NCBI RefSeq assembly: GCF_037392515.1
Contig: NC_090283.1
Coordinates: 15,561,501-15,625,500 of the forward strand
Length of the DNA: 64,000 nt
Direction of reading: 5' to 3'
Source of the DNA: Haliotis asinina
Taxonomy: Eukaryota > Mollusca > Gastropoda > Lepetellida > Haliotidae
Each line of letters starts with the position of its first letter. Within the stretch, counting starts at the first letter, position 1. Below, piece after piece: positions 13,701 through 28,700 of this stretch. The notes under the pieces were generated by a model. That model did not search any database and had not been told where the DNA came from. It saw only the letters and a list, made by a program, of their open reading frames with translations. A program made the position numbers and the translations under genes.

Positions 13701-16700
13701 TTCATGTTCGACTGGAGACGCAAATTAATGAACTGAACATGATGCAACATAGTGCTGGCCAGATACAGTTCCCAAAGGTAAAGTAACGTCAAGACCTTCA
13801 GAGAGAACTGTTCACCCTGTAACATAGAACATTATTGATATGTTTTATTATTTAGATAGGGGTGAGTGAGTGAGTTAATATTTAACGTCACATGAGCAAT
13901 ATTTCAGCCATATCGTGACGGGATGATAGCATTAAAAAAGAATATATGAGTATTATAAAAACCTGTCGACGAAGGACAGTAAAGCAACTAGAACATCACC
14001 GAAAAGAATGTAAAACTAGTAACTATGCCTAAAACATTTTATCTATAGAGGACAATACAATATAAAACTGGGCTATAGATTGCTAACAACTGAAAGTAGA
14101 TCACCATACTAGGGACCATGGGGACGTACAGTACTTTTGCTACCTGCATGGACCCTAGCTGGATTTACATCATCCCCCAGCCGTCAGGACCCGTGAAGGT
14201 CCCAGGGTAGAATAGACCTTCAGCAACCCATGCTTGCCATAAAAGGTGACTATGCTTGTCGGAAGAGGCGACTAACGGGATCGGGTGGTCAGACTAGCTG
14301 ACTTGGTTGACACATGTCGTCGGTTCCCAATTGTGCAGATCGATGCTCATGTTGTTGATCACTGGATTGTCTGGTCCAATTACTTACAGATCGTCGCCAT
14401 ATAGCTGGAATATTGCTAAGTGCGACGTAAAACTAAACTCACTCACTCACCTCAGCTGTCAGCAATTTGGGAAATAGCCGTAGAATAAAAAAAAAACTTA
14501 TTCTACGATTAAAAACCTGGAAATTTAGAATTTACTTTGAATGTTTGTGGACTTACGTACCCTCTCAGGAGGACAATAATTTTACAATACTTCAACCCCC
14601 TTTGAGGGTACAGCCACTCACAGTTCAAGTCACAAATCTAAATTACCAATAATTAAAATACATCTATTTATAGAACATATTATTCAAAATTCAACCAAAA
14701 AATAAATTTCTTTTTTTTAAAAAAAACCAATAATTAAATGGGAATTTACGTTTGCAAAAAGATCCTTAACAGTTTTCACATTGAAATATTTATCCCCTGT
14801 GATGGAGAATTCAACACAGCCAAGCAGAATATGCTTGACCGTAACTCTCTCATGACAAAGGATACAAAATGGAGGATCCTCACCTTTTAACGGGTACTTA
14901 TGGGTATATTTTGTGAGGCCAATACGACATCGTCGCATGATGACCTCCTCAAATCTGGACTGACAACCCATGTAGGTGTAACCAATATACGGTTTTATTT
15001 CATGTAATTTATTGATACCTACTTGAGTGTCCCAGTTCTTCTGCATCAGATCACGAATATACGTTCTAATGCAAGCTTTGTAATCTGAATATGGAAGAAG
15101 AAGTGGTGCCACAGATTTGTTGAGTGCCATAACATTCCCAGAAATACCTACGTGACTGGGTAACCAACAAAAGACGATGTCGTATTGGCCAGTGGCAAGA
15201 TCATTATACAGTTCAATAATTTCAATTATAAGTGGATGTTTACAAGAAATATTTTTATTAGCCTGAAGGCAAGAAAGAGAGTCGGAATATAATATATACT
15301 GTTTACGTTTCGGGTGTATGAATCTTTGATTATATTTAAGAGCTGTTAAGATGGCGTTAGCTTCTGCTGTAAAAATAGAACTATTGTCTGATAATCTAGG
15401 CGATATTGTTCTGGATCCAATGACAGTAGCACAAGCAACTGCGCCACCGTCCTTTGGACCCATCTGTAAATAAGAATTTGTAATTGTTATACGTATGTTT
15501 CAATTGATTATATTCTTGTTTATATTGTAATTCAATCGTTTCTGATTTTTTAAATGATGTTAAAGTTAGGTCAACCTGTGGCCTAACCAAATGCCAAGGG
15601 GAGAGGAAAGAAGACGGAAACGGAGCTATATTGTTAAGCTCAATACCAACAGCAGCAATAAACGGCTTTATTCTGTGCCCAAGAGCTGGAACAAGAGACG
15701 ACTTTTTGCTACACAAATTCTCATAAAGAGGATTGAAGACACAGTTATATGCAGGGTTAGATTCGTTAGAGTATAGTTTTGTGATATATTGTAAAGATAA
15801 TTTGATACGGCGTTGTGCAAGAGATGGTTAATCGGCCTCAACGTAAAGAATGTCAATAGGTGAAGTTCGGAAAGACCCAAGACAAAGTCTTAAACCTTGG
15901 TGGTGGACAGAATCAAGAAGTTTAAGGTTGCTTTTGCAGGCTCCACCATATACGATGGAGCCATAATCAAGTTTAGAACGTACGAGTGATCGATATAGAT
16001 GGAGAAGGGTAGCTTGATCCCCTCCCCATTTAGAATTTGACACCATTTTCAACAAGTCAAGTGCTTTCAGGCATTTAGTTTTAAGTGATTTAATATGCGG
16101 TAAAAACGTTAAGTGTGAATCACAGATTAGACCCAAGAACTTGGCTTCCTTCACAACTGTAATCGGAATCCCTTCTAGAGACAGTTCAGGGTATTTTTGT
16201 GGTTTATATGTACGACAATAATGTCTGCGGTTAGGTTTCGATTTAGAAAATTTAAAGCCGTTTTCAAGACACCATTTATTAATCTTGTTTAAACACAACT
16301 GTAGTTGCCGTTCAATGGCACGCATATTTTTACCACGACAAGAAACATCAAAATCATCCACAAATAACGATCCATCAATTGAATCGTTTACAACTTTTTA
16401 TAAACTGTTTATCCTTATACTAAAAAGTGTGACTGACAAGATACTGCCATGTGGAACACACTGATCCTGATTGTAATGATCAGTCAGGGTAGAACCCATG
16501 CGGACTTGAAATTGACTGTTATTTAAAAAGTTGCCTATGAATTCAGGCAAACGACCTCGCAAACCGAAATCATGTAAATCTCTCAGAATGCCATACTTCC
16601 AGGTTGTGTCATATGCCTTCTCAAGATCAAAAAGATAGACACAGCATGTTGTTTATTAATCAGAGCCTTTTTCACAAATGATTCTAAACGCACTAAGTGA

Positions 16701-19700
16701 TCGACAGGACTCCTGTTTTCCGGAAACCACACTGTATATCTGTGATAAGGTTATTTGTTTCCAAGTACCGAACAAGTCGATTATTTATCATGCGTTCCAT
16801 GGTCTTGCAAACACAGCTAGTTAATGAAATCGCACGATAATTGGATGGATCCGTGTGATCATGTCCAGATTTAGGTATTGGTACTACTGTGGCGTCACGC
16901 CATGAAGGAGCAAAGTTACCCGATGTCCAAACATCATCAAAAATATTTAGTAGAGTTTCTAGGCAGGATTCTGGTAAATGTTTCAGGAGTTGATGATGTA
17001 TGTTATCAGCACCTGTAGCAGTGTCATGAGCGTGATCAAGAGCAGTATGGAGTTCATGAATAGAAAACGTTTCATTATAATCTTCTCCATTACCAGAATT
17101 GAAATTAATAGTTTTCTTTTCTTGTTGTTTTAGATATTGCTGAAAGCTAGGTATATAATTAGAAGATGTAGAATGTTTAGCAAGAGTTACGCCCCGTTTA
17201 TTCGCAATATCTGATTTATCAGTGAGTAATTGATCTCCATGTTTAAGATGATGGACAGTAAATTTAGTACCTTTACCTTTAATTTTCTGGATCATGTTCC
17301 ATATCTTGGACATGGGTGTCCAAGAATTTATTTTGGATACATAATTGTGCCAAGATTGGCGTTTGTTCTGTTTAAATGTACGCCGTGCTTTAGCATTTAA
17401 AATTTTCAATTTATTTAAATTATGCACCATAGGATGGCGACGGAAATAATGTTCTGCTTTTTTCCTTGCCTTCCTAGCTTGTTTGCATTCATCGTTGAAC
17501 CATGGTTCTCGAATATGTGGAACTGCAGAGGAATTCGGTATACATTCATCAGCTATGGGGTTCAATTCATCAGAAAAGCACTTAAGAGCATCAGGAACGT
17601 CAATAAAACGTTCAGGTTTAAGTTTTTCTGCACACAGTGTTTCATATAAAGCCCGGTTAGCCTTTTTAAAATTCCGTCTTGATGATGGAGGAACATCAGA
17701 TGGAGTTACAGATTTTAATACAATAGGAAAATGGTCACTTCCACAGAGGTCATCGTGGACTGACCAGTCGAATTCATTTAGTAGTTCTGAAGTTGTGAGG
17801 GACAAGTCGAGAGCAGAATAAGTCCCTGTACCAGGTTGTAAATATGTGCTGAAACCATTATTATAAATACATAACTCATTGTCAGAACAAAAGTCCTCCA
17901 ACAATTTACCTTTAGTGTTTGTAGTTACAGGACCCCAGAGTCGGTTGTTCCCATTTAAATCCCCCATTATAATACAGAGCTTCGGGAGTTGGTCGTATAG
18001 AGCTTGAAGATCAGTTTTGGCAAACGTCGAAGACGGCGAAATATAAAGAGAGCATAGCGTAAACGCTACATGCAAAGTAATTCTCACTGCAACAGCCTGC
18101 ATATTAGTATTAAGTGAAACAGGGCTTTGAATAACGTTTTGTCTGACTAGGACGGATGATCCGCCAGTGGCCCTATCACCCGGGGGTGAAAAACAGTGGT
18201 ATGCATTAAAATGACGAAGGTCAAATGTATCTGTTTGTTTTAAATATAAATGTCTCTTGGAGACATATCGCTGAAGGTGTAAAATCTTGGACTAACAGCT
18301 GTAATTCATGTAAATTAGTCCTCAGTCCTCTGCAGTTCATCTGTACAATATTATTGGAATAAACTATCTCTTGGGGATATTTATTGGGGATCTACCCCGC
18401 ACTTTTTTTAGGGCGACAAGCTATGTGTCCTAGAATGGACGTTTTCAGACACGTCCATGTCTTCAAGAGATCCATATTTATTGAACAACTGAATTTTATT
18501 TTCTGACCCTTTTGGGGCTCTGCCACTTCGTTGCTTTGAAGCATCAGCTTTAGGTTTGGGTTTAGTTTTAACAATTTGTTGCCTATCAGCTGTTGAATGA
18601 GACTCAGAGCGTGACTGTGAAGATGACTTATGATCAGAGGACTTGTATGTAGTAGGTCTGAGATGATATAGCAGGGTATAAAACTCGTGGAGAGTCGGAA
18701 CTGACCCAAGTCAAGGTAGTTTGGCATCCTGTGGATGATTTTGTTATTTTAGAACGGGAATCAGATGATGATTTTGCTACTGTAGCATAACTTTCTGGAA
18801 GATCAGATTTCTTCACCAGTTTCTTTGCCTCAGAAAAAGAGATATTTTGGGTAAACTTTATTTTGTTAATCGCCATTTGGTCTTTCCATATTGGACACTG
18901 TTTTGACGAAGATGAATGGTCGCCTGAGCAGTTGGTGCATTTTTTAAAGTCACTGTCACAATCTTCTGTTGTGTGTGTCTTCTCACCACAGTGAGCACAC
19001 ACAACAGACAATGTGCAGGTAGATACACCATGTCCATATTTCTGGCATTTGAAACACCTGAGCGGGTTGGGGATGTAGGTTTCAACTTGGATATTGCAGT
19101 AACCTGCCTTCACTGATCTGGGAACATTTGGCGATGAAAAAGAAAACAGATAGGTATTCGTTTGGAATGTTTCATTGTTTTTTTTTCGGGTGGAAAAGCG
19201 CCTCACATACAGCAACCTTGATCTTTCATTTCGCATCCTATATCAAGTTCGGACATGTCAACAAAGAATCGATCACGATCTCAGACGATACCTTTGCTTG
19301 TGTTCAAGGTCTTTTGAGCAGAGACCGGGACCGGAATGCCCACAAAAGATTCAATACTCATCAGATTGGTTGCTTGTTGTTTCTTGGCACACTCAACTAG
19401 TAGCGCACCCGAACGTAAGCGACGAATGTTCTTAACATCCCCAGCAATACCTTGAATACCCTTCGATACTGTGAAAGGGTTCAACTTCAATGGTGTCTTG
19501 TCAGGAATTTCAATAACGAGGAAACGTGGCCGATACTCAATGGATAGAGACGGTCTATGATCAGTATCAACAGGATCAATTTCAAGTGGACGTTTTGTTT
19601 TTTGTTTTTTGTTGGGGGGTTTTGTGTTCTTTTTGGGGGGTGAGGGTGTATTTCATAAGCCATGATTGGTGGTTCATCATGCGAGCTCCCCACCCACCAC

Positions 19701-22700
19701 GGAGTATCACAAGGACAATGCTAAAGCAAGCGGGCCGCCACCTTGCAGCACCAAGGATACCCGGATGATATACTCCAGTAGAAGAATTATAAGATTCATA
19801 CACCCGAAATTTGTGCAATGGCAGATAGACAGTCTATGCACAGGGCTTGGCATGACCAGCCGATTGGTTGAATTGGGCGCATTCAACCACCCGTCTAGGT
19901 GAAGTAAGGTCCAAAGTGGTGTGTTTTGCAAATGTTGCCCAAATGCCCTCAACCACCAGATTCCCGTCCTCCACCGACACGGGACGCAACTCATGGCAAA
20001 CAGGTTGCCCAATTTAGTCGCTTCTTACGACAAGCAATGGGGTGCTGCGGACACATTCTGTCCCGGGTCCACACGGGAGAAGAGCACTTAGCGTTACCCA
20101 GCATCCACCACGAGGAGGTGGCTCTTCATGGGTGCCATTTAGATAGGGTATCTCATGGAACGAAACTTTCTTAAAGGTCACATGCAACAGAAAACACAAC
20201 TATGCAGATTCTGATACCTTTCGGTATGCAGTTACCGAAACAAATCATAAAAATGCCAATTCAACCTATAAAGTAGAAGAAAAAACGCGATGAAAAAAAC
20301 GCGAAATCAGAGTTCAAGCAATTCACTAAATTTTCTCCAGCGTGGTCGAAGAAGTTTTTTCAACAGCTGTGCTGCGCTGCGCCCATAACGCATGAGCAGG
20401 GAATATGTTCGCGGAGCTTGAAACAGTATGCATGCCCGGAGTATGAGGTCGTGAGCAGTAGTCTAATCTTGGTTGTCTACACAAACAAGTAGATAATCTA
20501 CTTGTTACATAAAAAAAGTGTTGGTTGTAGGAAGCAGCCTCTGCCTGCCTGTCTCCTAAGACAATATGCAATACACAGCTTCAATCATTGACCACATGTA
20601 ATTTGAACTTAACACCTATCAGGTCATACGCCATAAACAAAAATAATCTGATTTATGACTCATGCACCCAAGTCCTGTCTCTACCACATTATGTAATTAA
20701 GCAGGTGTGATACTTGTACATATGATATGTTTTTATATCTGTGGGTTGCAAAGAAACTACATCCATTTTTCTCGGATGACTGGACCTGACGGAAACTTGT
20801 CAGTTTCAAGTCCTGCTTTGTATTTATACGAATGACAGTTTCCAATAGTAAACCATCAGTACTGAGATAATTTTTGATTGGATCGAACGCAAATTCAGAG
20901 ATGGATTTACAAAACCCAACATCTCTACGTACATTCCTTATGGATAACAACATAGTGTATGTGATTTTGTTTGACAACGGTATATCAATCCATACTGAAA
21001 CGACACATCAAATACAATAGAAAAGGTTGTTATCAATAAAGAATGTTACTTTCTTTTGACTCGCCATACTTCAAAAATGCCCATCAAACACATCATCTTC
21101 CTGAACACACTATGGGCCCCACACTATGAGTCCTCGGCGTATAAGCAAATGAAACAGCAAATCGGTACCCGTCGTTACACTTTGGTCTCTCTTCGTTACG
21201 AGAGAAGTAAGCCCAAGTAGAACATAATGCACTCTTGAATCGCGATTGTCCGCTTAATTTTATTTATTTGATTTCTTACAAACAGCAGAACTGAGATAAT
21301 GGAATATGTGTTACTAGTATTAATAGGGGTGGAATATTTGACATAAAATAGGACATATTTCATATGTTTGGGGTTTTATTATCTCGTGATCAGTAGTGGT
21401 AACACCAAAGTTCTTATCTACCTTGTGTCTATAAAAACACAGAATGGCCATTTTGAAATTGTTTCTGCTGAGTTGTAGGCTGGTTTGACATCTACCTTGC
21501 AGTGGGTTGTTTACGTGGTGAAAGTTGTAATGTGCTGAATTTGGTTTATGACGTGTGAACAAGGAATTTAGCATATCATAACATTGAAATAAAGATGTTC
21601 GCTTGATAGTGTTCCATGGTCAATACTGCACTGTTAATAAAAATGGGAATCTATAATGCGGAATTTGTTTCACTTTTATAATAATCCCGTCTTTCATGCG
21701 AATTATATTATCCCAAAACAATTGGACAGTGTCAAGATTACACTAGGTGTTTATTTACTTTCAGGCAGAAATTATCAGATTACAATAAGAAAGAGAAAGA
21801 TTAAATTTCATGCAAAAATATTCCATTTACAAATTTACGAAACATATGTTACACATTATTATCAAATATGCAATAAAAAAAACAATGGGGTAGCATTGTA
21901 GTTGTACATTGTAGTTAAAGCCTTCGTTCATCATGTCGAAGATCCCGTCTGATTGTCAACAGAGGCATGATGGATGAAGCCTGTTTAGTTCCATTGCAAA
22001 ATGCGACGTATTCTCACTATTCTCACTCGTCCTGTAACATTCCATATTCAGTGTTCACCCATGAAAGATCGTCCTTCATTGTTGCAAATTCTGATTTTGA
22101 CGGTGGTCCACGGACACGTCAGACCTCTGGAATGGCTACTTGAATTTGCAGTTTTCTGGAAAATTGTCATCGGCCTTACAATAAAAGATCTGCCTGCCGT
22201 ATAACTGGGACTCGATTTCTGACGAAAACAGCGAATATGAAAATATTGGCATTAAGTGAATGGTAAACCAGTGTGAAAATAGAATTAATGGGTATTCTCA
22301 TAATCTCATAGCAAGTATTATTGATACTTGTGTATTTAGTGCATTAGAACACAGATGTTGTATGGTACAACCTTTTTTCTCCTTTGAAAGATCACACGGA
22401 TTAATACTGTGGGGTGATTGTTACTGTAGCCTCAACACATAACAAGGCCTAATCCCTTGTTCATTGATGAGCAAGTCATGTCAGTAAATGTTCATTAATT
22501 AACAAGTTCTAATGCCTTGTTAATTGATATCATCTCAGTTACAATTCATTAATTAACATGCTTTCTTCCTTGTTAATTGATGGTAAGCCACGTTACGTAG
22601 TGCATCCTCTTAAAACAGTTTCATCTAATTCTTGATTCCCGAAAGCTAGTTAAATTGGTTTTTATGTTTACTTACTGTACTTTTTTTCTGAAATATTTTC

Positions 22701-25700
22701 TCATGACGTAATTGCGTTTGTTTTAGTTGTTTTTCTTTTTTGAGACGGTTTCTTCTTTTTTGTCTGCAAACATCTTGTCATACCTTGTCATAGCCACTGC
22801 AGCAAACAAAATACAATATCCTGACAGAAACTTTGTTTCAATAAAACTGACACATATATTATACAGTGATTACAGAAATATAACAGGAAGTCGTCACCAA
22901 ACAGATGCACCCGATTCAAACGGCAAAACAAAATCGCCCATGAACATCACATTTTGTTGCATAATTTGACTGTGCAACAAAAGTCACGTTTGGAGCTCAA
23001 GAAATGAGTGTTCTTATTTCTGTGGCAGTGGGTTGTGCTCACTTTTCGTTATGCACTGATGCATATAGGACAGAACATTAAGCAGAACTTCAATACCTTG
23101 AAACTCAGCGCGCGGAATAACAAGGAGAGCTGTTTTGTCCCAGCAAAATCCCATTCATAATCCATGATGTCCTTATTCAGTCCTGTTTCCAACCTGAAAA
23201 AATAAAATTCTAAATTTATTGTCAGCACAATGAAGATAAATTCATGTCGAGGTTATTGTACAAACACCTGAAATTTTACTTGTTGAATGGTTTAATGCAT
23301 TGAAACTATTGCAGTTCCTGTATTTAAATCAATGCCATATTAAGTATATTCTTACGTCTGTTGTCGATTTAGGGTCATTCCTCTTACAGACTCAGCATTC
23401 CGTAGAGGCTACCTCACAGTTGCATGTGAAAATAGATTCATGGAAAAAACACAATCAGCATCTTGAAAAACATAACAAAATGACTTGCAGGTATTACAAC
23501 TAAAGTAATAAATAAAGTCGAATTACTGCTAATACAACATCGTATAAGAATACCTTGTCTGAAAACGTTGCAAACATTTACAAAGAAATAAACAATGAAT
23601 TTAGTTTATAAAAATATATTTGTGTTAAATGTGATTTTGAAATGCCTTAGCACTTTTGAAAAGGATGTGTTTTGTGAATAAATGGGTTTATATTTATTAA
23701 AGTCACTATTCCATCCATATAATGACGTGTGATATGGGAACCCAAAATACGTATATGCATGAATTCTCGGATTAGTTTGTATTGTTCCGTCATTGTTGTT
23801 TTGGATGAAACCTATATCTTAAAAACATAATACAGAAAGTTTTACGTCTGTAAGAATACGTCCAAAATCAGTGTCAAATCAACATGTAATCCTTCCGCTC
23901 AACCACAAAAAAACCCAGCCGGTGTTACCTGGGGAATATATTCCACCCCACAGCCTGATTTAGTCCCAGGAAGGATATTTATGACATGTAATAAACCTTT
24001 GATCAGCCAATTAGTCGGGCTGTTGTCCTCATATCGTGATTCAAAATACTAAACACTTATTAAATGCAGGAATACTCTACAACTGTATTGAGCTCCCTGC
24101 TAAATGGTAGTCTTGAGTGTAAGATTTCTCAACAACAATGCTGCTGAAGGAACACGTGGCATCAGGATTGCTTTACTGATTTTACAAATAATATACTTGC
24201 GTCATCTGCAATATACTCACCTGAGCTGAATGTGCCCTCTGAAGAAATATCGATGACAGACATTCTGAACGGCTTTGAGGAACCCGTGGCGAGCCACCTA
24301 AACGTGGTGGGTGCTGGGTAACGCTAAGTATACGTTAGCACCCTCCTCAAGGGTGATATGGATATCAACGCTGAATCCATATCACCCGCAGAGGGGGGTG
24401 CTAACCTACTTACACCACGTGGGCGCTGAATGGACTCGTCCATTGCTTGTCGCACGTGCCTTTCCTGCACCGCCAAGGTTATGTGTACACGACGTTTGGG
24501 GAAATAAGTCAATGTGCAAGATGAAATCTGATGATGAGCTTTGTCGGGCCTCGCAAGAAGCGGAGGCATGCCATATCAATAGCGATAGCGACTCAGAATT
24601 GTTGGAAGCATCTCAAATTATTGAAAAAGAATTACAAGAAAAAGGTACAACTGCTGAACGTTTTTATGAGGCTAATGATGGTGAAATTGGGAAGCGTGCG
24701 TTGGATGCTGTGCCGGCGGGATAAATGGGCGTACAACACGTTTACTGCCTGGGCTATCGCCGTAAATAATCGGAGGGGGGGTGGACGAAAACCGGTTACT
24801 CTTTTGGAAAATATGGGACTTGACGAGTTGGCGTATTTCATGTCAAAGTTTGTTCTGGAAGTCAGAAAAAAAGATGGCTTGGAATACCCCCCGAATTCAC
24901 TCTTTCAGATAGTTATGAGTATACAATCATACATAAAGACTGTTTCTAAGGTAAATGTTGAATTTCTCCAGTCTGATGTGTTCGAAGAATTCCGCCAGGT
25001 TCTTGACGGAGAGATGAAAAGACTGACACGTAAGGGATTGGGACAATGCGTTAAGAAAGCTGAAGCTATCAGTGTTGATGAGGAGGAGCTGCTATGGAGG
25101 AGTGGTCAACTTGGAGACCGGAACCCGCGAGTACTGGTGAACACCTTGCTTTACCTGAATGGCAAACATTTTGGACTTCGTAGTGGCCACGAACACAGAA
25201 AGCTAAAACACAAAAACTCACAAATATCCCTTAAGATGGGTCCTGAAGGACACGAGTACTTGTGTTACCGGGAAGATTACTCCAAAACTGTGCAAGGGGG
25301 GTTGAAGCACAGAAGAGTTACCCCTAAAGAGATCGAACATCACACCAGTAGTAATCCTGCCCGATGCCATGTTCGTCTGTTTAAGAAGTACTTATTACTG
25401 TGTCCTCCAGACGGCCATGATGACGCTTTCTACCTTCAAGCTCTTCAGTCTCCGACAGATAAGTGTTGGTAAGTATTTCGTGAGTTTACAACTTCCGGTT
25501 TTAATGTGACGCTGTAAGGGATGCCAATAGTCATCAAGATATTAAACTAAATATTATGATCAACGAAATGAAACCTGTTTCACATTCAAACCAGACCACT
25601 CGTTCAAACCAGTGTATATACTTTATCCTGTACAGGATAGTCAATGAATAGCAGATTTATTGTTAGAAATAAATGAAAATAAAATTAAAGATGATAATTA

Positions 25701-28700
25701 TTGAATATATGCAGTACACCCAGCGTTCAGTATTGGATTGGTCAGTCTATAATTACCAATTCTCCCATGTTCCAGGTACAGCCGACAGCCACTGGGTCAC
25801 AACACGCTACAGAAGATTGTCCCTGAAATGTGTCGGAAGGCTGGTGTGCAGGGCTACAAGACGAACCACTCACTTAGGGTTACCACGGCAACTCGTCTGT
25901 ACCAGGCTGGGGTTAGCGAACCATTGATAATGGAACGAACTGGACACAGGAGCGTTACAGGTGTGTATTATTTTTCACCAAAGCAATCATTTAAATGGTG
26001 AAAGTTCGTTTCTTTCAAACTAAAGTCGCATTGTTGAGCTTAACTACATATGCTTCATTACTAATTTGATCCAATTTTCTTTCAAACAGGTGTGCGCAGT
26101 TACACCAGAACCAGTGAGGACCAGAAAGCCATAGTAAACGCCATACTGAATGACGAACAGCTGGGAGATACTGGCGCGTCAAAGGAGACCGCATCATGGC
26201 CAGACCAGGAACATGGCAAGGCCACCTCTGCAACCTCTAGATCCACCGTCACGCTGTCGGCAGCACAAACCAGGCACCAGATTCTCATGGACAACTGCGT
26301 TGTAAATTTCACAATGAAATAAATCCAAACATCCTTGTTCATGTTATTATTTTAGATTGGCACCTGGACGGAATCGCTGTATTCACACCCTTTTGATACT
26401 TTTATAGAGGTAATTTTCAAATATTGTTTCCAGGCGAAGCCGAGAAACAATATTTGAAAATTACCGATGTCCAAAATTCCGTGGGGAGATAAGTCAATGA
26501 CCGAGGCGAAGCCGAGGTGTGACTTATCTACCCCAGGTTGGCCAGTCCAGCTACCAAATAACATACCCGGTTGTTAACATCATATCAACCTCTGCACGTG
26601 CAGATAGAAGGTTGATACACAGAAAATCAACCTGCCAGAACAATGGACATGACACACCCTTGTGGTGTAAGAGCTCGCCGACACCCCCGTAGTAGACCCG
26701 GGGGGATATTTGGTCCACCAACCCGTTTGCCGTGGGTTGCAGCCCTGTGTCGGCGGAGGAAGGGATCCTGGTGGTGGAGGGCAATAGGAGCTTGCAACCG
26801 TGTTCCTGTTGCTCAATACACCACTTCGGCCCTGACTTCACCTAGACGGGTGGTCGAATGGGCCCAGTTCGACCAATCGGCTGGTAATGCCAAGCCCTGT
26901 GGATGGATTATACTTGTATTTATCATTGCACAAATATCATTTGGAATAGGTGTACTTTCTTCCTGGCGTTATTGTGTAAAACATTTGTAATTTGAAATAT
27001 GTTGTTCTGAACTTTGCCTAGAGTCCTATGCCAGAAGGCGGTGACTCATGGGCTAATCTGGTAGAATTATTAATCTTTTGATTCTTCTGCTGGAGTATAT
27101 CATCCGAGTATCCTTGGTGCTGCAAGCTGGAGGCCCGCTTGCTTTAGCATTGTCCTTGTGATACTCCGTGGTGGATGGGGAGCTCGGATGACGAACCAAT
27201 ATACCAGTAATCATGGATTACCAAACCCCTAACGAAAAAAGCTAACGTCAACTGGAAAATGACGATCAGCATCGACCCTCTACACAAATTGATCACTGGC
27301 CACGTTTTTTGATTATTGAGACACTTGACAAGACTCCTTTGAAATTAAATCCCTTTGCAATTTCAAAAGGCATCTCTGGCATTGCAGGTGAGGTAAAAGA
27401 TATCAAACGTTTGCGATCAGGTTCACTGCTGATTGAATGTAGCAGAAAACAACAAGCTACCAACCTGTTTTCAACTGCTATGTTTGTCGATGTCCCGGTA
27501 TTTGTTTCTGTCCACAGAACACTGAATACAAGCAAAGGTATGGTTCGAGACTGTGAGCGTCTTCTAGCAGACATGACTGAGCTTGATATAATGTCCGAGA
27601 TGAAAGATCAAGGAGTATCTTTCGTCAAACGTTTCACAACACGGAGAAATAATGAGACTGTCCACACCAACACGTATCTGTTTTCATTTTCAGCTCCAAC
27701 ACCTCCAAAGTCAATCAAAGCAGGTTACTGCAATCTGAATGTTGACTTATATATTCCTAATCCTCTGCGCTGCTTTAAGTGTCAAAAGTACGGACATGTT
27801 GTTAATACTTGCTCAGTGTCTGTTACATGTGCTCACTGTGCTGAGAATACACATGTAACCGAAGATTGTGACAGTAGTCACAAAAAAATAACGTGCAAAC
27901 TGTTCAGGAAATCATTCATCCTTCTCGAAAGAATGTCCTATTTGGAAAAGGCAAATGGAAATTAACAAAGTCAAATTTTCCAGGAACGTCTGTTTTGCTG
28001 AAGCAAGAAAGATTGTACAATCTACTGAGCACACTGAAACTTACACCTCTGTCACAAAAACATCTGAAACCTTATCAAAAGGAACATCTACGCCAGTACT
28101 AACTTCGTCAAGCTCATGTCAGACTGACCCAACATGGGTAAATTCCGATATTCCTGAGTCTATCTCTCCTGAGCTTCCACAGATCTTCCACAGTCTATCT
28201 CAGAACAGTCTACTCAGACAGATACAACTCAGTCTACGCAAAAGACTGTATCTCCTTCGACTACAACTCCTTCACAGTCTGATAGAAATGATAAACAAAC
28301 TGTAAAATCGAAATTCAAGACAAGGCCAGAAACTTCGAAATCAAATCGAGCACCAAAGGGGTCAGACAATAAAATCAAATTGTTTAACAAGTTTGGATCA
28401 CTTGAGGAAATGGGTGTATCGGATCACATCCATCCAAGGGCACATAGCTTGTCGCCCTCAAAAAGAGTGCGGGGTAGATCCCCAATAAATCCCCCCAAAA
28501 GATAGTTTATTCCAATAATATTGTACAGTGGAACTGCAGAGGATTGAGGACTAATTTACATGAATTACAGCTATTAGTCCAAGATTTTACACCTTCAGCG
28601 TTATACCTGCAATAGACATATTTAAAGCAAACAGATACATTTGAACTTCGTCATTTTAATGCCTATCATTGTTTTACACCTCCAGGTGATAGGGAGGATC

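Larger units (their letters stand above)
13862..20136 (-). mobile_element. LINE copy A (I-group, RNase H-encoding), full span with TSD
   Basis: The exact 12-bp direct repeat atttagataggg at 13850-13861 and 20137-20148 brackets the element. On the minus strand: 5' leader of about 0.5 kb, ORF1 with zinc knuckles, ORF2 with endonuclease, RT and RNase H, then a 3' UTR ending in ...aaatattaactcactcactcac. RNase H plus CCHC ORF1 places it in the I group; nimbus of the snail Biomphalaria is the comparison I have in mind. ORFs are broken by frameshifts and stops. A SINE is nested in the 3' UTR at 14188-14452. Confidence 0.88.
24329..26667 (+). mobile_element. Crypton-type element nested in the LINE B 5' leader
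   Basis: A 2.34-kb block absent from LINE copies A and C and flanked by a 4-bp duplication taag (24325-24328; 26668-26671). It contains one tyrosine recombinase gene, a terminal-region hairpin on the left (24334-24405) and hairpins on the right (26409-26464, 26483-26534). The 17-bp block ggggaaataagtcaatg at 24498-24514 recurs with one change at 26483-26499. No terminal inverted repeats of DDE-transposon type, as expected for Cryptons. Confidence 0.7.

Noticed and set aside
20681..20977. 98-codon minus-strand open frame
   Set aside because: No recognisable motif and no splice context; possibly part of an unrecognised repeat.
20173..21000. Possible piggyBac-like element starting at a TTAA
   Set aside because: No matching right terminus, no transposase fragment; a TTAA alone is not evidence.
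24531..24700. Basic N-terminus read in the same frame as the Crypton core (MMSFVGPRKKRR...)
   Set aside because: The acidic reading in the adjacent frame looks more protein-like and leads to the frameshift near 24.7 kb; the basic reading is probably a shadow.
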